Below, piece after piece: positions 1 through 5,955 of a stretch of 12,533 nt of DNA. Under the pieces are notes generated by a model that was given only the letters and a program-made list of their open reading frames with translations, was not told the DNA's origin and did not search any database. The position numbers were made by a program, and so were the translations under genes. The stretch lies in NCBI GenBank assembly GCA_023427845.1, contig JAEYZX010000100.1, forward strand, positions 1 through 12,533, in the 5' to 3' direction. This stretch comes from Bacteroidota bacterium (lineage in GTDB: Bacteria; Bacteroidota; Bacteroidia; Flavobacteriales; Flavobacteriaceae). Positions within the stretch are counted from its first letter, which is position 1, and every line of letters starts with the position of its first letter.

Positions 1-142
1 CCCATATGGAACCTCGCTGTCCTTTACCTTTTAACTGGCGCTGTGCAGTGACGGTTGTATAATTTTCAACCCGTTGATCAGCTGCCAATTCCTTGAGGAA
101 ATCATTGGTGGAATTAATGGCATCGAGTTTGATTAACAGCAT
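1..142 (-). CDS. birA: Biotin--[acetyl-CoA-carboxylase] ligase, N-terminal part (truncated by window edge)
   Basis: This enzyme joins biotin to the biotin carboxyl carrier protein of acetyl-CoA carboxylase through biotinyl-AMP. The 47 visible codons read MLLIKLDAINSTNDFLKEL, followed by a stretch containing VTAQRQLKGKGQRGSIW. Two motifs mark the catalytic domain of the BirA/LplA family: the ST-N-D segment near residues 10-13 and the T-A-x-x-Q-x-x-GKGQ-RGS-W biotin/ATP loop near residues 34-47. The protein begins directly with the catalytic domain, so it appears to be the short form without an N-terminal DNA-binding repressor domain. The start is well placed because an in-frame TAA lies immediately upstream of the ATG. 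The gene is divergent from rsfS, and the rest lies beyond position 1. Confidence 0.9.
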   Translation of the reverse strand, partial: MLLIKLDAINSTNDFLKELAADQRVENYTTVTAQRQLKGKGQRGSIW

Positions 143-183
143 TTACGGAATTTGTGTTGGGGATTTAATCTTTTGTTAAGGTT

Positions 184-191
184 CAAATTTA
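184..191 (-). promoter_or_regulatory. Bacteroidota-type -7 box for birA
   Basis: On the minus strand these bases read TAAATTTG, a full match to the Bacteroidota housekeeping -7 consensus TAnnTTTG. It would give a leader of roughly 35 nt before the birA ATG at 142. No TTTG is visible at the expected -33 spacing, so the call rests on the -7 box and its position alone. Confidence 0.4.
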
Positions 192-205
192 AACACAAAA
201 AATGG

Positions 206-213
206 TAACTTTG
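206..213 (+). promoter_or_regulatory. Bacteroidota-type -7 box for rsfS-ftsH
   Basis: TAACTTTG matches TAnnTTTG exactly and lies 21 nt before the rsfS ATG, which implies a leader of only about 15 nt. No clear TTTG -33 element sits 17-23 nt upstream. The position expected for it overlaps the opposing birA -7 box. No Shine-Dalgarno sequence precedes the ATG, as is usual in this phylum. Confidence 0.5.
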
Positions 214-234
214 TGAACTATATAAAATTATTAA

Positions 235-606
235 ATGGCTAAAAAAACAGTGAATAATGATGTCTTACTGGCTAACATTATCAAAGGGATTGAAGAAGTA
301 AAAGGTAACGACATAGATATTCTTGATTTAAGGGAAATAGACAATTCCGCATGCGATTACTTCATCATCTGCAACGGAAGTTCAAATACACAGGTTAATG
401 CAATCGTTAACTCAGTCCAAAAAACGGTATCGAAAGAATTAAAAGACAAACCATGGCACGTTGAAGGCGCAGAAAATGCCGAATGGGTGCTGATGGATTA
501 TGTCAATATTGTCGTGCACGTTTTCCAAAAACACATCAGGGAATATTATAATATTGAAAGCCTTTGGGGTGATGCAAAAATCACCACTATCCAGAATAAA
601 TACTAA
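235..606 (+). CDS. rsfS: Ribosomal silencing factor RsfS
   Basis: RsfS (Iojap/RsfA/YbeB family) binds ribosomal protein uL14 on the 50S subunit and blocks subunit joining, lowering translation when nutrients are short. The 123-aa length is normal for the family. Family hallmarks are visible: CDYFIICNGSSNTQV at residues 40-54, PWHVEG near 73-78, the EWVLMDY-NIVVHVF core strand pair at 83-97, and the C-terminal YYNIE-LWGDA segment at 104-114. The protein is cytoplasmic. It is the first gene after the birA/rsfS divergent region and is followed 16 nt later by ftsH, so the two are very probably cotranscribed. The ATG is preceded by an AT-rich leader with no ribosome binding site. Nothing unusual is seen. 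Confidence 0.96.
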   Translation: MAKKTVNNDVLLANIIKGIEEVKGNDIDILDLREIDNSACDYFIICNGSSNTQVNAIVNSVQKTVSKELKDKPWHVEGAENAEWVLMDYVNIVVHVFQKHIREYYNIESLWGDAKITTIQNKY

Positions 607-622
607 AACTGACTAAACGTTA

Positions 623-2548
623 ATGTCAAAAGATAATAATCCAAACCCGAACAAACTGAAAATCAGTCCATGGTTCATTTACGGAGCCGTTGCGATGATT
701 TTTATTATTATAAGCCTTGCGAATTCTTCTTTCAAGGATCCGATTAAAATCAGTCCGCCGAAATTTGATGCCTTCCTTGAAAAAGGCCAGGTTGAACGCG
801 TGATCGTGTATAACAAAACTGAGGGTGAAGTCTACCTAAAACCCGACGCATTGAAGGACCCGGCGCACAAGAATGTCGCAAAAGACATGCTTGACCGCGT
901 CAATAAAGGGCCGCACTACATTTTCGATATTGGTAACGATGAGATTTTTCAGAAAAAACTTGAAGTCGCCATCGACGAAGGCAAACTCAAGGATTTTAAT
1001 TTTCAGCCAAAAAGTAATTGGACCGATCTTTTAATGACGTTACTTCCGTTTATCTTCATAATCGGATTATGGCTGTTCCTGATGCGGAGAATGTCGGGTG
1101 GTGCTGCAGGCGGTGGTGGCGGACAATTATTCAATATCGGAAAATCCAAAGCGAAATTATTCGACGAAAAGAACGATATCAAAACCACATTTAAGGACGT
1201 TGCCGGACTGGAAGGCGCAAAGGAAGAAATTCAGGAAATAGTGGAGTTTCTTAAAAATCCCGAAAAATATACCACTTTAGGTGGTAAGATCCCAAAAGGG
1301 GCATTGTTGGTAGGGCCTCCGGGAACAGGTAAGACGCTCTTGGCAAAAGCCGTCGCCGGCGAAGCCAAAGTTCCGTTTTTCTCGTTGTCGGGATCTGATT
1401 TCGTTGAGATGTTTGTGGGTGTAGGAGCATCACGTGTTCGTGACCTATTCAAGCAGGCTAAAGAAAAATCACCTGCGATTATTTTTATCGACGAGATTGA
1501 CGCCGTTGGTCGTGCTCGTGGAAAAAACAACTTTTCAGGTTCAAATGACGAGAGGGAAAATACTCTTAACCAACTACTTACCGAAATGGATGGTTTCGGT
1601 ACAAATTCGAATGTAATTGTTTTGGCCGCTACCAACCGTGCCGATGTACTCGATAAAGCACTTATGCGGGCAGGACGTTTTGACCGTCAGATTTTCGTAG
1701 ACTTGCCGGATATTCGCGAGCGTAAAGAGATTTTTGAAGTCCACCTCGCGCCATTAAAAAAAGTAGAAGATCTCGACACCGATTTCCTTGCGAAACAAAC
1801 TCCGGGTTTTTCAGGAGCTGATATAGCAAATGTCTGTAATGAAGCAGCGTTAATTGCCGCCCGTAATGACAAAAAAGCGGTCGACAGGCAGGATTTCCTT
1901 GATGCAGTTGATCGCATAGTTGGAGGTTTGGAAAAGAAAAACAAAATAGTAACTCCTGAGGAAAAGAAAGCAATCGCGATTCACGAAGCAGGGCATGCTA
2001 CAGTGAGCTGGATGCTCGAACACGCAGCACCGCTTGTAAAAGTGACTATTGTGCCCCGTGGACAAAGTCTTGGCGCAGCATGGTATCTTCCTGAAGAACG
2101 CCTTATTGTAAGACCCGATCAGATGCTTGATGAAATGTGTGCCACTATGGGCGGACGTGCTGCCGAGAAAGTAACATTCGACCGTATATCGACCGGTGCC
2201 TTAAGCGATCTCGAAAAAGTCACAAAACAAGCTCGTGCGATGGTCACGATATATGGACTGAACGATAAACTTGGAAACATAACGTATTATGATTCTTCCG
2301 GTCAAAGTGAATATAATTTCTCAAAACCTTATTCAGAAGATACCGCGAAAACAATTGACCGTGAAATTTCGATATTGATTGAAAGCCAATATCAGCGGGC
2401 AATCGCAATTCTTGAAGAGAACAAAGACAAGCTCAACCAGCTGGCCGACATACTGATAGAAAAGGAAGTCATATTTAAAGACGACCTTGAATCAATCTTT
2501 GGTAAACGGCCGTTTGACAAGAATTTACAGGAAGAAACTTCTTTGTAA
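623..2548 (+). CDS. ftsH: ATP-dependent zinc metalloprotease FtsH
   Basis: FtsH is a hexameric inner-membrane AAA+ protease that extracts and degrades misfolded membrane proteins and short-lived regulators. The 641-aa chain shows the full architecture: a first transmembrane helix at about 14-34, a periplasmic domain, a second helix at about 133-154, a glycine-rich linker (159-167), and the AAA module. The module has Walker A GPPGTGKT at 231-238, Walker B IIFIDEID at 286-293 and a second region of homology near 337-355 ending in an arginine finger (GRFDR). The peptidase domain has the zinc site HEAGH at 454-458, with D529 as the likely third ligand. All catalytic residues are present. It follows rsfS by 16 nt, and a strong hairpin follows its stop. 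Confidence 0.98.
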   Translation: MSKDNNPNPNKLKISPWFIYGAVAMIFIIISLANSSFKDPIKISPPKFDAFLEKGQVERVIVYNKTEGEVYLKPDALKDPAHKNVAKDMLDRVNKGPHYIFDIGNDEIFQKKLEVAIDEGKLKDFNFQPKSNWTDLLMTLLPFIFIIGLWLFLMRRMSGGAAGGGGGQLFNIGKSKAKLFDEKNDIKTTFKDVAGLEGAKEEIQEIVEFLKNPEKYTTLGGKIPKGALLVGPPGTGKTLLAKAVAGEAKVPFFSLSGSDFVEMFVGVGASRVRDLFKQAKEKSPAIIFIDEIDAVGRARGKNNFSGSNDERENTLNQLLTEMDGFGTNSNVIVLAATNRADVLDKALMRAGRFDRQIFVDLPDIRERKEIFEVHLAPLKKVEDLDTDFLAKQTPGFSGADIANVCNEAALIAARNDKKAVDRQDFLDAVDRIVGGLEKKNKIVTPEEKKAIAIHEAGHATVSWMLEHAAPLVKVTIVPRGQSLGAAWYLPEERLIVRPDQMLDEMCATMGGRAAEKVTFDRISTGALSDLEKVTKQARAMVTIYGLNDKLGNITYYDSSGQSEYNFSKPYSEDTAKTIDREISILIESQYQRAIAILEENKDKLNQLADILIEKEVIFKDDLESIFGKRPFDKNLQEETSL

Positions 2549-2570
2549 GATCGGTCGGTTGCAAATTTTT

Positions 2571-2610
2571 AAAAATCTTAATTCAAAAACGCTTTTGAAT
2601 TAAGATTTTT
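2571..2610 (+). terminator. 18-bp perfect hairpin terminator after ftsH
   Basis: The left arm at 2571-2588 and right arm at 2593-2610 are exact reverse complements around the 4-nt loop ACGC. The right arm ends in a T run that continues to 2612. The stem is AT-rich, and the loop-proximal part is all A-T. It starts 22 nt after the ftsH stop. On the minus strand it also ends in U residues, so it could work in either direction, although no opposing gene ends here. Confidence 0.8.
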
Positions 2611-2611
2611 T

Positions 2612-2619
2612 TATCTTTG
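2612..2619 (+). promoter_or_regulatory. -7 box for the LUD-cdsA-psd-ACBP-SOD operon
   Basis: TATCTTTG is an exact TAnnTTTG match. It begins 2 nt after the terminator arm and 37 nt before the ATG at 2656. The nearest upstream TTTG (2594-2597) lies inside the terminator stem at a spacing of 14 nt, shorter than the usual 17-23, so the -33 element is uncertain. This box shows that the in-frame TTG at 2617 lies upstream of the transcript start and cannot be the initiation codon. Confidence 0.6.
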
Positions 2620-2655
2620 GATGAATTCAGTTTACAAATCCAGTACTTACGCGCT

Positions 2656-3255
2656 ATGAGCCTTTTCAGAAAAATTTTTGGGACCGGGAATGATTCTTCG
2701 CAAAGTGAAGAAAGAGAAAGCGAGTACCGCCGGTCGGAAGTCACAACTCCGGTTGATGAATTGTTTACTTTCAATTTTAAAAAAAATGGAGGCAAATTCC
2801 TGTATTGCGAGAATTTAACTGAAGTCAAAGAGCAGTTTGAAAATATTCTTGAAGAGAACGACTGGTTTGAGTCGGATGCGGTATGTTTCGAGCCTAAGTT
2901 ATTCAGCATGCTCGAGGAGAACAAACTGAATTACACGAATCCAACCGATCCTAAATTCCTGCTTGCATCTTGCGAAAACCTGATAGCAGATGAAGGATCT
3001 GTATTGTTTTCATCGAACCAAATCAAACAAAACAAACCAAACGATCTTCCTTCAAATATCGTGATCCTGGCAACTACAAGCCAGATTCTTGAAACTAAAA
3101 GCGATGGCCTTCGCACAATCAAGAAGAAATACGAAAAAGATTATCCGACTAACATCACCACCATCAAATATTTTGAAAAAGCCAAGGAAGAAGATTTTCT
3201 GCAATATGGCAGTGCAGCCAAAAACCTGTACCTACTGCTTTTAGAAGATCTTTAA
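2656..3255 (+). CDS. LUD (LutC/YkgG-like) domain protein
   Basis: This is a 199-aa cytoplasmic protein of the LUD superfamily (DUF162), named for the lactate-utilisation proteins LutB/LutC. The best signature is the ENLIADEGSVLFSSNQ segment at residues 107-122, matching the family's conserved A-D-x-G-(T/S) region. The ending (YGSAAKNLYLLLLEDL) differs from the usual LutC tail, and no LutA or LutB gene is adjacent, so a role in lactate oxidation is not supported. The function is unknown. An in-frame TTG at 2617 would add 13 residues, but it overlaps the promoter -7 box, so I chose the ATG at 2656 (MSLFRKIFG). The gene heads a five-gene operon, and cdsA starts 1 nt after its stop. Confidence 0.82.
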   Translation: MSLFRKIFGTGNDSSQSEERESEYRRSEVTTPVDELFTFNFKKNGGKFLYCENLTEVKEQFENILEENDWFESDAVCFEPKLFSMLEENKLNYTNPTDPKFLLASCENLIADEGSVLFSSNQIKQNKPNDLPSNIVILATTSQILETKSDGLRTIKKKYEKDYPTNITTIKYFEKAKEEDFLQYGSAAKNLYLLLLEDL

Positions 3256-3256
3256 A

Positions 3257-4057
3257 ATGAAAGAATCGCTTACGAGATTACTCTCGGGTATTGTTTATAT
3301 AATCCTGTTAATTGCGGCGACGTCTTTCTCCTTCAATACTTTCCTTGTTTTATTTGGCCTTTTCCTGGTTTGTTGCGTATTGGAATTTTGCAAACTGCTA
3401 CAGCTAAACAAGCTGCTTCCTTTGGTAATTGCCAATGCATCGTATTGCCTGTTCTCATTTTTCCACACGTCGGCCGTAACCGAATTGCTGCTGCTCGCGG
3501 CAACGCTGTTCGTTATGGCAAAATGCATAATCTTCCTGTTCAACCATAAAAAGCCGACGGATACATTATCAAAATACGTCTACTTAATCGGATACGTCAT
3601 CCTGCCATTTATTCTGATAACCAAACTGCCGCTTGGAAAAATCGGTTACAATCCAAAAATAATCATCAGTATCTTTATACTTATTTGGACAAATGATACC
3701 TTTGCATATATAGTCGGAAAATCGTTTGGCAGGCGGAAACTATTCGAAAGGATATCGCCTAAAAAAACAATGGAAGGTTTTGTGGGCGGAATCCTGTTTA
3801 CAATGCTCGCCGGTTATTTGATTGCCGAACATTATGTTATGCAGTCGGCTTTCCTCTGGATCGCGATAGCTGTAATAGCATCGATATTCGGGACATTGGG
3901 CGATCTTATCGAATCCAAATTCAAAAGGATAGCCGGAGTAAAAGACAGTGGTGCAATAATGCCGGGGCACGGCGGAATTTTAGACAGGCTGGACAGCGTA
4001 ATTTTCGCGGTTCCGATTATTTTTTTATTATTTCAAATCATAAATTATGTTTCATAA
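3257..4057 (+). CDS. cdsA: Phosphatidate cytidylyltransferase (CDP-diacylglycerol synthase)
   Basis: CdsA makes CDP-diacylglycerol from phosphatidic acid and CTP, the branch point to phosphatidylethanolamine, phosphatidylglycerol and cardiolipin. The 266-aa chain is a polytopic membrane protein with hydrophobic stretches through most of its length. The C-terminal family signature is complete at residues 220-246: S-K-F-K-R, then VKDSGAIMPGHGGILDRLD, with the paired acidic residues that bind metal. The upstream WTNDTFAY and GRRKL-ERISPKKTMEGF segments (about 144-175) are also typical. The gene is 1 nt from the LUD gene and overlaps psd by 11 nt, suggesting translational coupling. The intermediate enzyme, phosphatidylserine synthase, is not in the window. 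Confidence 0.96.
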   Translation: MKESLTRLLSGIVYIILLIAATSFSFNTFLVLFGLFLVCCVLEFCKLLQLNKLLPLVIANASYCLFSFFHTSAVTELLLLAATLFVMAKCIIFLFNHKKPTDTLSKYVYLIGYVILPFILITKLPLGKIGYNPKIIISIFILIWTNDTFAYIVGKSFGRRKLFERISPKKTMEGFVGGILFTMLAGYLIAEHYVMQSAFLWIAIAVIASIFGTLGDLIESKFKRIAGVKDSGAIMPGHGGILDRLDSVIFAVPIIFLLFQIINYVS

Positions 4058-4700
4058 AGAAGGCGGAAAAATTATCTTAATAGCAACAGCAGTGGCGGTT
4101 GCGGTATTGCTGCTGACCGATTCCTATCTAGAAAATTTTTGGCTGCAAAAAGGTTTGCAGGTCGGTGCGCTGGTCTTTCTCATTTTGATACTTCAGTTTT
4201 TTAGAAACCCGAAACGGTTTACCGATATTTCCGATGACAATGTGATTGCACCTGTTGATGGTAAAGTCGTAGTCATTGAAGAGGTTTTCGAACCCGAATA
4301 TTTCAAAGACCAACGTCTTCAGGTCTCAATTTTCATGTCGCCCATCAACGTACACGTGACCCGTTATCCTGTAAGTGGAATCGTAAAATACAGCAAATAC
4401 CATCCGGGAAAATACCTTGTTGCGTGGCATCCGAAAGCCAGTACCGAAAATGAACGAACAACCGTTGTTGTTGAAAACCCTGAATTCGGGGAAATTCTTT
4501 ACAGGCAGATAGCCGGTGCGCTCGCAAGACGTATTGTCAATTACGCAAAAGAAGGCATGGAGGTTGTTCAGGGATCAGACGCAGGATTCATAAAGTTCGG
4601 CTCCCGTGTCGATTTATTTTTCCCTATTGGGACAGAAGTGGATGTTAAACTCGGACAAAAAGCCATAGGCGGAAAAACAATCATTGCAGTTAAGAAATAG
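4047..4700 (+). CDS. psd: Phosphatidylserine decarboxylase proenzyme (short PSD-A type)
   Basis: The enzyme decarboxylates phosphatidylserine to phosphatidylethanolamine, the main membrane lipid in many Bacteroidota. The 217-aa length fits the short PSD-A class. Two adjacent hydrophobic stretches at about 9-24 and 37-52 anchor it in the membrane. Visible motifs are FRNPKR (52-57), APVDGKV (68-74), FMSPINVHVTRYPVSG (96-111) and the self-cleavage site FGS at 184-186. By family knowledge, Gly185-Ser186 is where the chain splits and Ser186 becomes the pyruvoyl cofactor. The start lies inside the end of cdsA (11-nt overlap), and the acyl-CoA-binding protein gene begins 2 nt after its stop. Confidence 0.95.
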   Translation: MFHKEGGKIILIATAVAVAVLLLTDSYLENFWLQKGLQVGALVFLILILQFFRNPKRFTDISDDNVIAPVDGKVVVIEEVFEPEYFKDQRLQVSIFMSPINVHVTRYPVSGIVKYSKYHPGKYLVAWHPKASTENERTTVVVENPEFGEILYRQIAGALARRIVNYAKEGMEVVQGSDAGFIKFGSRVDLFFPIGTEVDVKLGQKAIGGKTIIAVKK

Positions 4701-4702
4701 TA

Positions 4703-4972
4703 ATGTCAGAAGAATATTTAGATACCCGTTTCCGCGAAGCTGTTGAAAGGGCTTCGAAAATGTCGCAGGCAGATTTACCACAGGACGTGCAACTTCGACT
4801 ATATGCGTACTATAAGCAGGCAACTTTCGGAACGCCTGAAACCAATTACAGCAATAATTTTGACCTGCGAAATGCGTTCAAAACCAACGCCTGGATGCAG
4901 ATCAGCCACCTTACGCCCGACGAAGCCAAACAACATTATATTGACGCCATAAACGAATTATCAGATAAATAA
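4703..4972 (+). CDS. Acyl-CoA-binding protein (ACBP)
   Basis: This is a compact 89-aa four-helix protein that binds and buffers long-chain acyl-CoA esters in the cytoplasm. The core motif YAYYKQAT lies at 34-41. Compared with eukaryotic ACBP, all four main ligand positions appear conserved with a constant +6 offset: Y34 (for Y28), K38 (K32), K60 (K54) and Y79 (Y73). W64 follows in the usual K-x-x-x-W context. ACBPs are best known from eukaryotes but do occur in some bacteria, including Bacteroidota. Its place directly behind cdsA and psd, with 2-nt gaps on both sides, suggests that it supplies or protects acyl-CoA for lipid synthesis or turnover. That role is inferred. Confidence 0.9.
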   Translation: MSEEYLDTRFREAVERASKMSQADLPQDVQLRLYAYYKQATFGTPETNYSNNFDLRNAFKTNAWMQISHLTPDEAKQHYIDAINELSDK

Positions 4973-4974
4973 TT

Positions 4975-5748
4975 ATGAATAAGGGAATACTTTTACTGAT
5001 TTTTTCATTGCTTTTTACGTTACAATCCTGTAATCAGAAAAAATTAAAGGAGGTCGTTGAAGTCCCATTACCTGCCGCGGAGGAAAAAAGAACGCTCGGT
5101 CATCCCGACGCTGTCAAGGCAGACCCAGGAGCCTTTTCCATAGCGAAACTGAATTATACCTACGATGAGCTAGCGCCACACATCGATGCGCTGACAATGG
5201 AAACGCATTACTCGAAGCATTATTTGACCTACACCAATAACCTGAACCGCGCCCTTGCAGGTACAGATCTTGAAAGCTTGCCGTTGGTGAATATTCTGGA
5301 ACGAATGGATATATCAAATGCCGACCTTCGCAACAATGCGGGCGGATATTACAACCACACTTTGTTTTGGGAAATTATGGGTCCGAAAGGCGGTGGCATC
5401 CCAAAAGATACTTTAGCATCGGCAATTAACCGTGATTTCGGAACGTTTGATAATTTCAAAACTGAATTTGAAAGTGTCGCAAACCGCCAATTCGGATCCG
5501 GATGGGCATGGCTGGTCGTGGATCGGTCAGGAAAATTAAAAGTAACCGCTACACCCAATCAGGATAATCCGCTAATGCCACAAGCAGCGATACCGGGAAC
5601 ACCGATTCTTGCATTGGATGTATGGGAACATGCCTACTACCTTGGCTATCAATATCAGCGCACTAAGTACATACGCGCATTTTTCAATGTCATCAATTGG
5701 GATAAAGTGTCGGAAAAATATGAAGACGCCATCCGGAAAAAATACTAA
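4975..5748 (+). CDS. sodA: Lipoprotein superoxide dismutase, Mn-type active site
   Basis: This 257-aa Fe/Mn-family superoxide dismutase carries an N-terminal export signal. A hydrophobic segment (about 4-16) ends in the lipobox LQSC, with C19 as the lipid-attachment cysteine, followed by a roughly 35-residue linker before the enzyme domain. The four metal ligands are present: H78 (in ETHYSKHY), H128 (NHTLFW), D215 and H219 (DVWEHAYY). The Gln that tunes the metal comes from the C-terminal domain (Q196 in NQDNPLM), while the Fe-type Gln position is glycine (G124). That pattern points to Mn or cambialistic use. It is the last gene of the LUD-cdsA-psd-ACBP operon, 2 nt after ACBP. It probably protects membrane lipids in the periplasm (inferred). 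Confidence 0.93.
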   Translation: MNKGILLLIFSLLFTLQSCNQKKLKEVVEVPLPAAEEKRTLGHPDAVKADPGAFSIAKLNYTYDELAPHIDALTMETHYSKHYLTYTNNLNRALAGTDLESLPLVNILERMDISNADLRNNAGGYYNHTLFWEIMGPKGGGIPKDTLASAINRDFGTFDNFKTEFESVANRQFGSGWAWLVVDRSGKLKVTATPNQDNPLMPQAAIPGTPILALDVWEHAYYLGYQYQRTKYIRAFFNVINWDKVSEKYEDAIRKKY

Positions 5749-5750
5749 CA

Positions 5751-5925
5751 CTTTTCGATTGCGGGTTCGCGTGAGGGATGGAAGCGATATCCTTTTGCAT
5801 TTAAATTAAATCGGGCACCGCCGGCTGGAGCAAGATTCGTTTGTATTGGCGGATACCTATTTATGAAGCAAAAGATAAAGCGTACAGCCCGACAGCACCG
5901 CAGCCTGCGTAGGTGATGGCACGCC
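5751..5925. other. Potentially structured convergent intergenic element of unknown class
   Basis: This non-coding stretch lies between the 3' ends of sodA and valS. It shows several complementary segments: CTTTTGC (5792-5798) with GCAAAAG (5868-5874), extended by TAT/ATA (5788-5790 with 5875-5877) across one bulged C; CCGCC (5818-5822) with GGCGG (5848-5852); TCGGGC (5811-5816) with GCCCGA (5887-5892), which crosses the first stem; and a compact hairpin at 5896-5915 with CACC/GGTG arms. A further GGAT/ATCC pair (5776-5779, 5789-5792) competes with the first stem. From memory, the phrases GAGGGATGGAAGCG and AAAGATAAAGCG resemble a sequence repeated between genes in flavobacterial genomes, but I cannot confirm this. 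The transcribed strand is unknown. Confidence 0.4.
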
Positions 5926-5950
5926 AAAAAAAAACCCGGACAATGCCGGG
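5926..5950 (-). terminator. valS: Rho-independent terminator of valS, probably bidirectional
   Basis: On the minus strand the stem CCCGG/CCGGG (5946-5950 with 5935-5939, 6-nt loop) is followed by nine U residues (5934 down to 5926). It begins 5 nt after the valS stop codon. Read on the plus strand, the same hairpin is followed by ATATTTTATTTT, a weaker U-rich tail that could help end the sodA operon. Confidence 0.85.
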
Positions 5951-5955
5951 ATATT

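Noticed and set aside
1231..1635. Minus-strand open frame of 134 codons inside ftsH
   Set aside because: It is antisense to the highly conserved AAA module of ftsH and is explained by codon constraint on the real strand.
2617..2655. N-terminal extension of the LUD protein from a TTG codon
   Set aside because: The TTG lies inside the exact TAnnTTTG promoter box, so it is upstream of the expected transcript start. The ATG at 2656 gives a natural N-terminus.
5046..5053. AAAGGAGG, a perfect Shine-Dalgarno-like sequence
   Set aside because: It is inside the sodA coding sequence with no suitable start codon 5-10 nt downstream, and this phylum rarely uses such sites.
5745..5927. Small minus-strand open frame of 60 codons between sodA and valS
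   Set aside because: It lies entirely in the potentially structured intergenic element, runs through the candidate pairing segments and shows no recognisable protein features.
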